Origin: Syntrophomonadaceae bacterium
GTDB taxonomy: Bacteria; Bacillota; Dethiobacteria; SKNC01
Direction: 5' to 3'
Length of the DNA stretch: 22,059 nt
NCBI GenBank assembly: GCA_003555415.1
Contig: PWHX01000035.1
Location: 1 to 22,059 of the forward strand
Positions 21,944-22,059 of the stretch are shown piece after piece. A program made the position numbers and the translations under genes. Numbering within the stretch: the stretch's first letter is position 1; each line of letters opens with the position of its first letter. The notes under the pieces are model-generated. The model was given only the letters and a program-made list of their open reading frames with translations, did not search any database and was not told where the DNA came from.

Positions 21944-22059
21944 ATGAAGGTTATTTTACAGGAGGATGTTAAAAAGTTAGGTAGCAGGGGAGAGGTTAAA
22001 AATGTTGCTGACGGCTATGCCCGTAATTATCTGATCCCCAAAGGGCTGGCCACAGAAGC
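21944..22059 (+). CDS. rplI: Ribosomal protein L9 (bL9), N-terminal part
   Basis: An ATG preceded by AAAGGAGAT opens a frame that runs off the right edge. The first 38 residues (MKVILQEDVKKLGSRGEV, then VADGYARNYLIPKGLA) are the diagnostic N-terminal domain of L9. It is separated from rpsR by a terminator, so it likely has its own promoter; I did not find a convincing one in the gap. Confidence 0.96.
   Translation, partial: MKVILQEDVKKLGSRGEVKNVADGYARNYLIPKGLATE

Noticed and set aside
1..22059. CRISPR arrays, tRNA or rRNA genes, insertion sequences, prophage genes
   Set aside because: I saw no regularly spaced repeats, no cloverleaf or rRNA signatures, and no transposase or integrase; the window is conserved core genome.

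Overview
The window is the replication-origin region of an AT-rich, low-GC Gram-positive bacterium, most likely an endospore-forming member of the class Clostridia (Bacillota). The evidence is the conserved order around oriC (dciA-recF-dnaN-dnaA diverging from rpmH-rnpA-yidD-yidC-jag-mnmE-mnmG-rsmG-noc-parA-parB), the spore-associated protein YyaC, a YyzM/DUF951 gene, a YidC without a lipoprotein signal, and strong AGGAGG-type ribosome binding sites with frequent TTG and GTG starts. I cannot assign a genus.

Left arm (1-4441, all on the minus strand, read away from the origin): dnaA, dnaN, recF and the N-terminal part of a DUF721/DciA-type gene that runs off the window edge. The dnaA-dnaN gap holds a perfect DnaA box, three inverted repeats, and an array that looks like the Bacillus DnaA-trio unwinding element next to an AT-only stretch. 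The gap upstream of dnaA has two more perfect DnaA boxes, the likely dnaA promoter, and a consensus promoter facing rpmH.

Right arm, part 1 (4618-13640, plus strand): ribosomal protein L34, RNase P protein, the YidD/YidC membrane insertion pair and the RNA-binding Jag/KhpB, closed by a terminator. Then come the tRNA-modifying pair MnmE-MnmG, the 16S methyltransferase RsmG, the nucleoid occlusion protein Noc (followed by a terminator) and the segregation pair ParA-ParB. A perfect parS site sits exactly at the end of parB, inside a 38-bp perfect palindrome.

Right arm, part 2 (13821-19111): an M23 cell-wall peptidase and a bactofilin (a probable cell-shape or envelope module), a bidirectional terminator, convergent yyaC, then an anchored beta-propeller-like protein, a small four-helix membrane protein and a CvpA-family membrane protein, none with a known job, followed by adenylate kinase in an unusual location.

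Right arm, part 3 (19145-22059): a strong promoter and a long structured leader precede yyzM (DUF951) and the ribosome-associated ATPase gene ychF. The rpsF-ssb-rpsR operon follows, with its own promoter and a likely S6:S18 autoregulatory leader, then a terminator and the start of rplI.

All genes except yyaC point away from the origin. Most of the window is well-known core machinery. The parts most worth checking are the yyzM leader RNA, the extended parS palindrome, the origin unwinding element, and the uncharacterised envelope genes between yyaC and adk.
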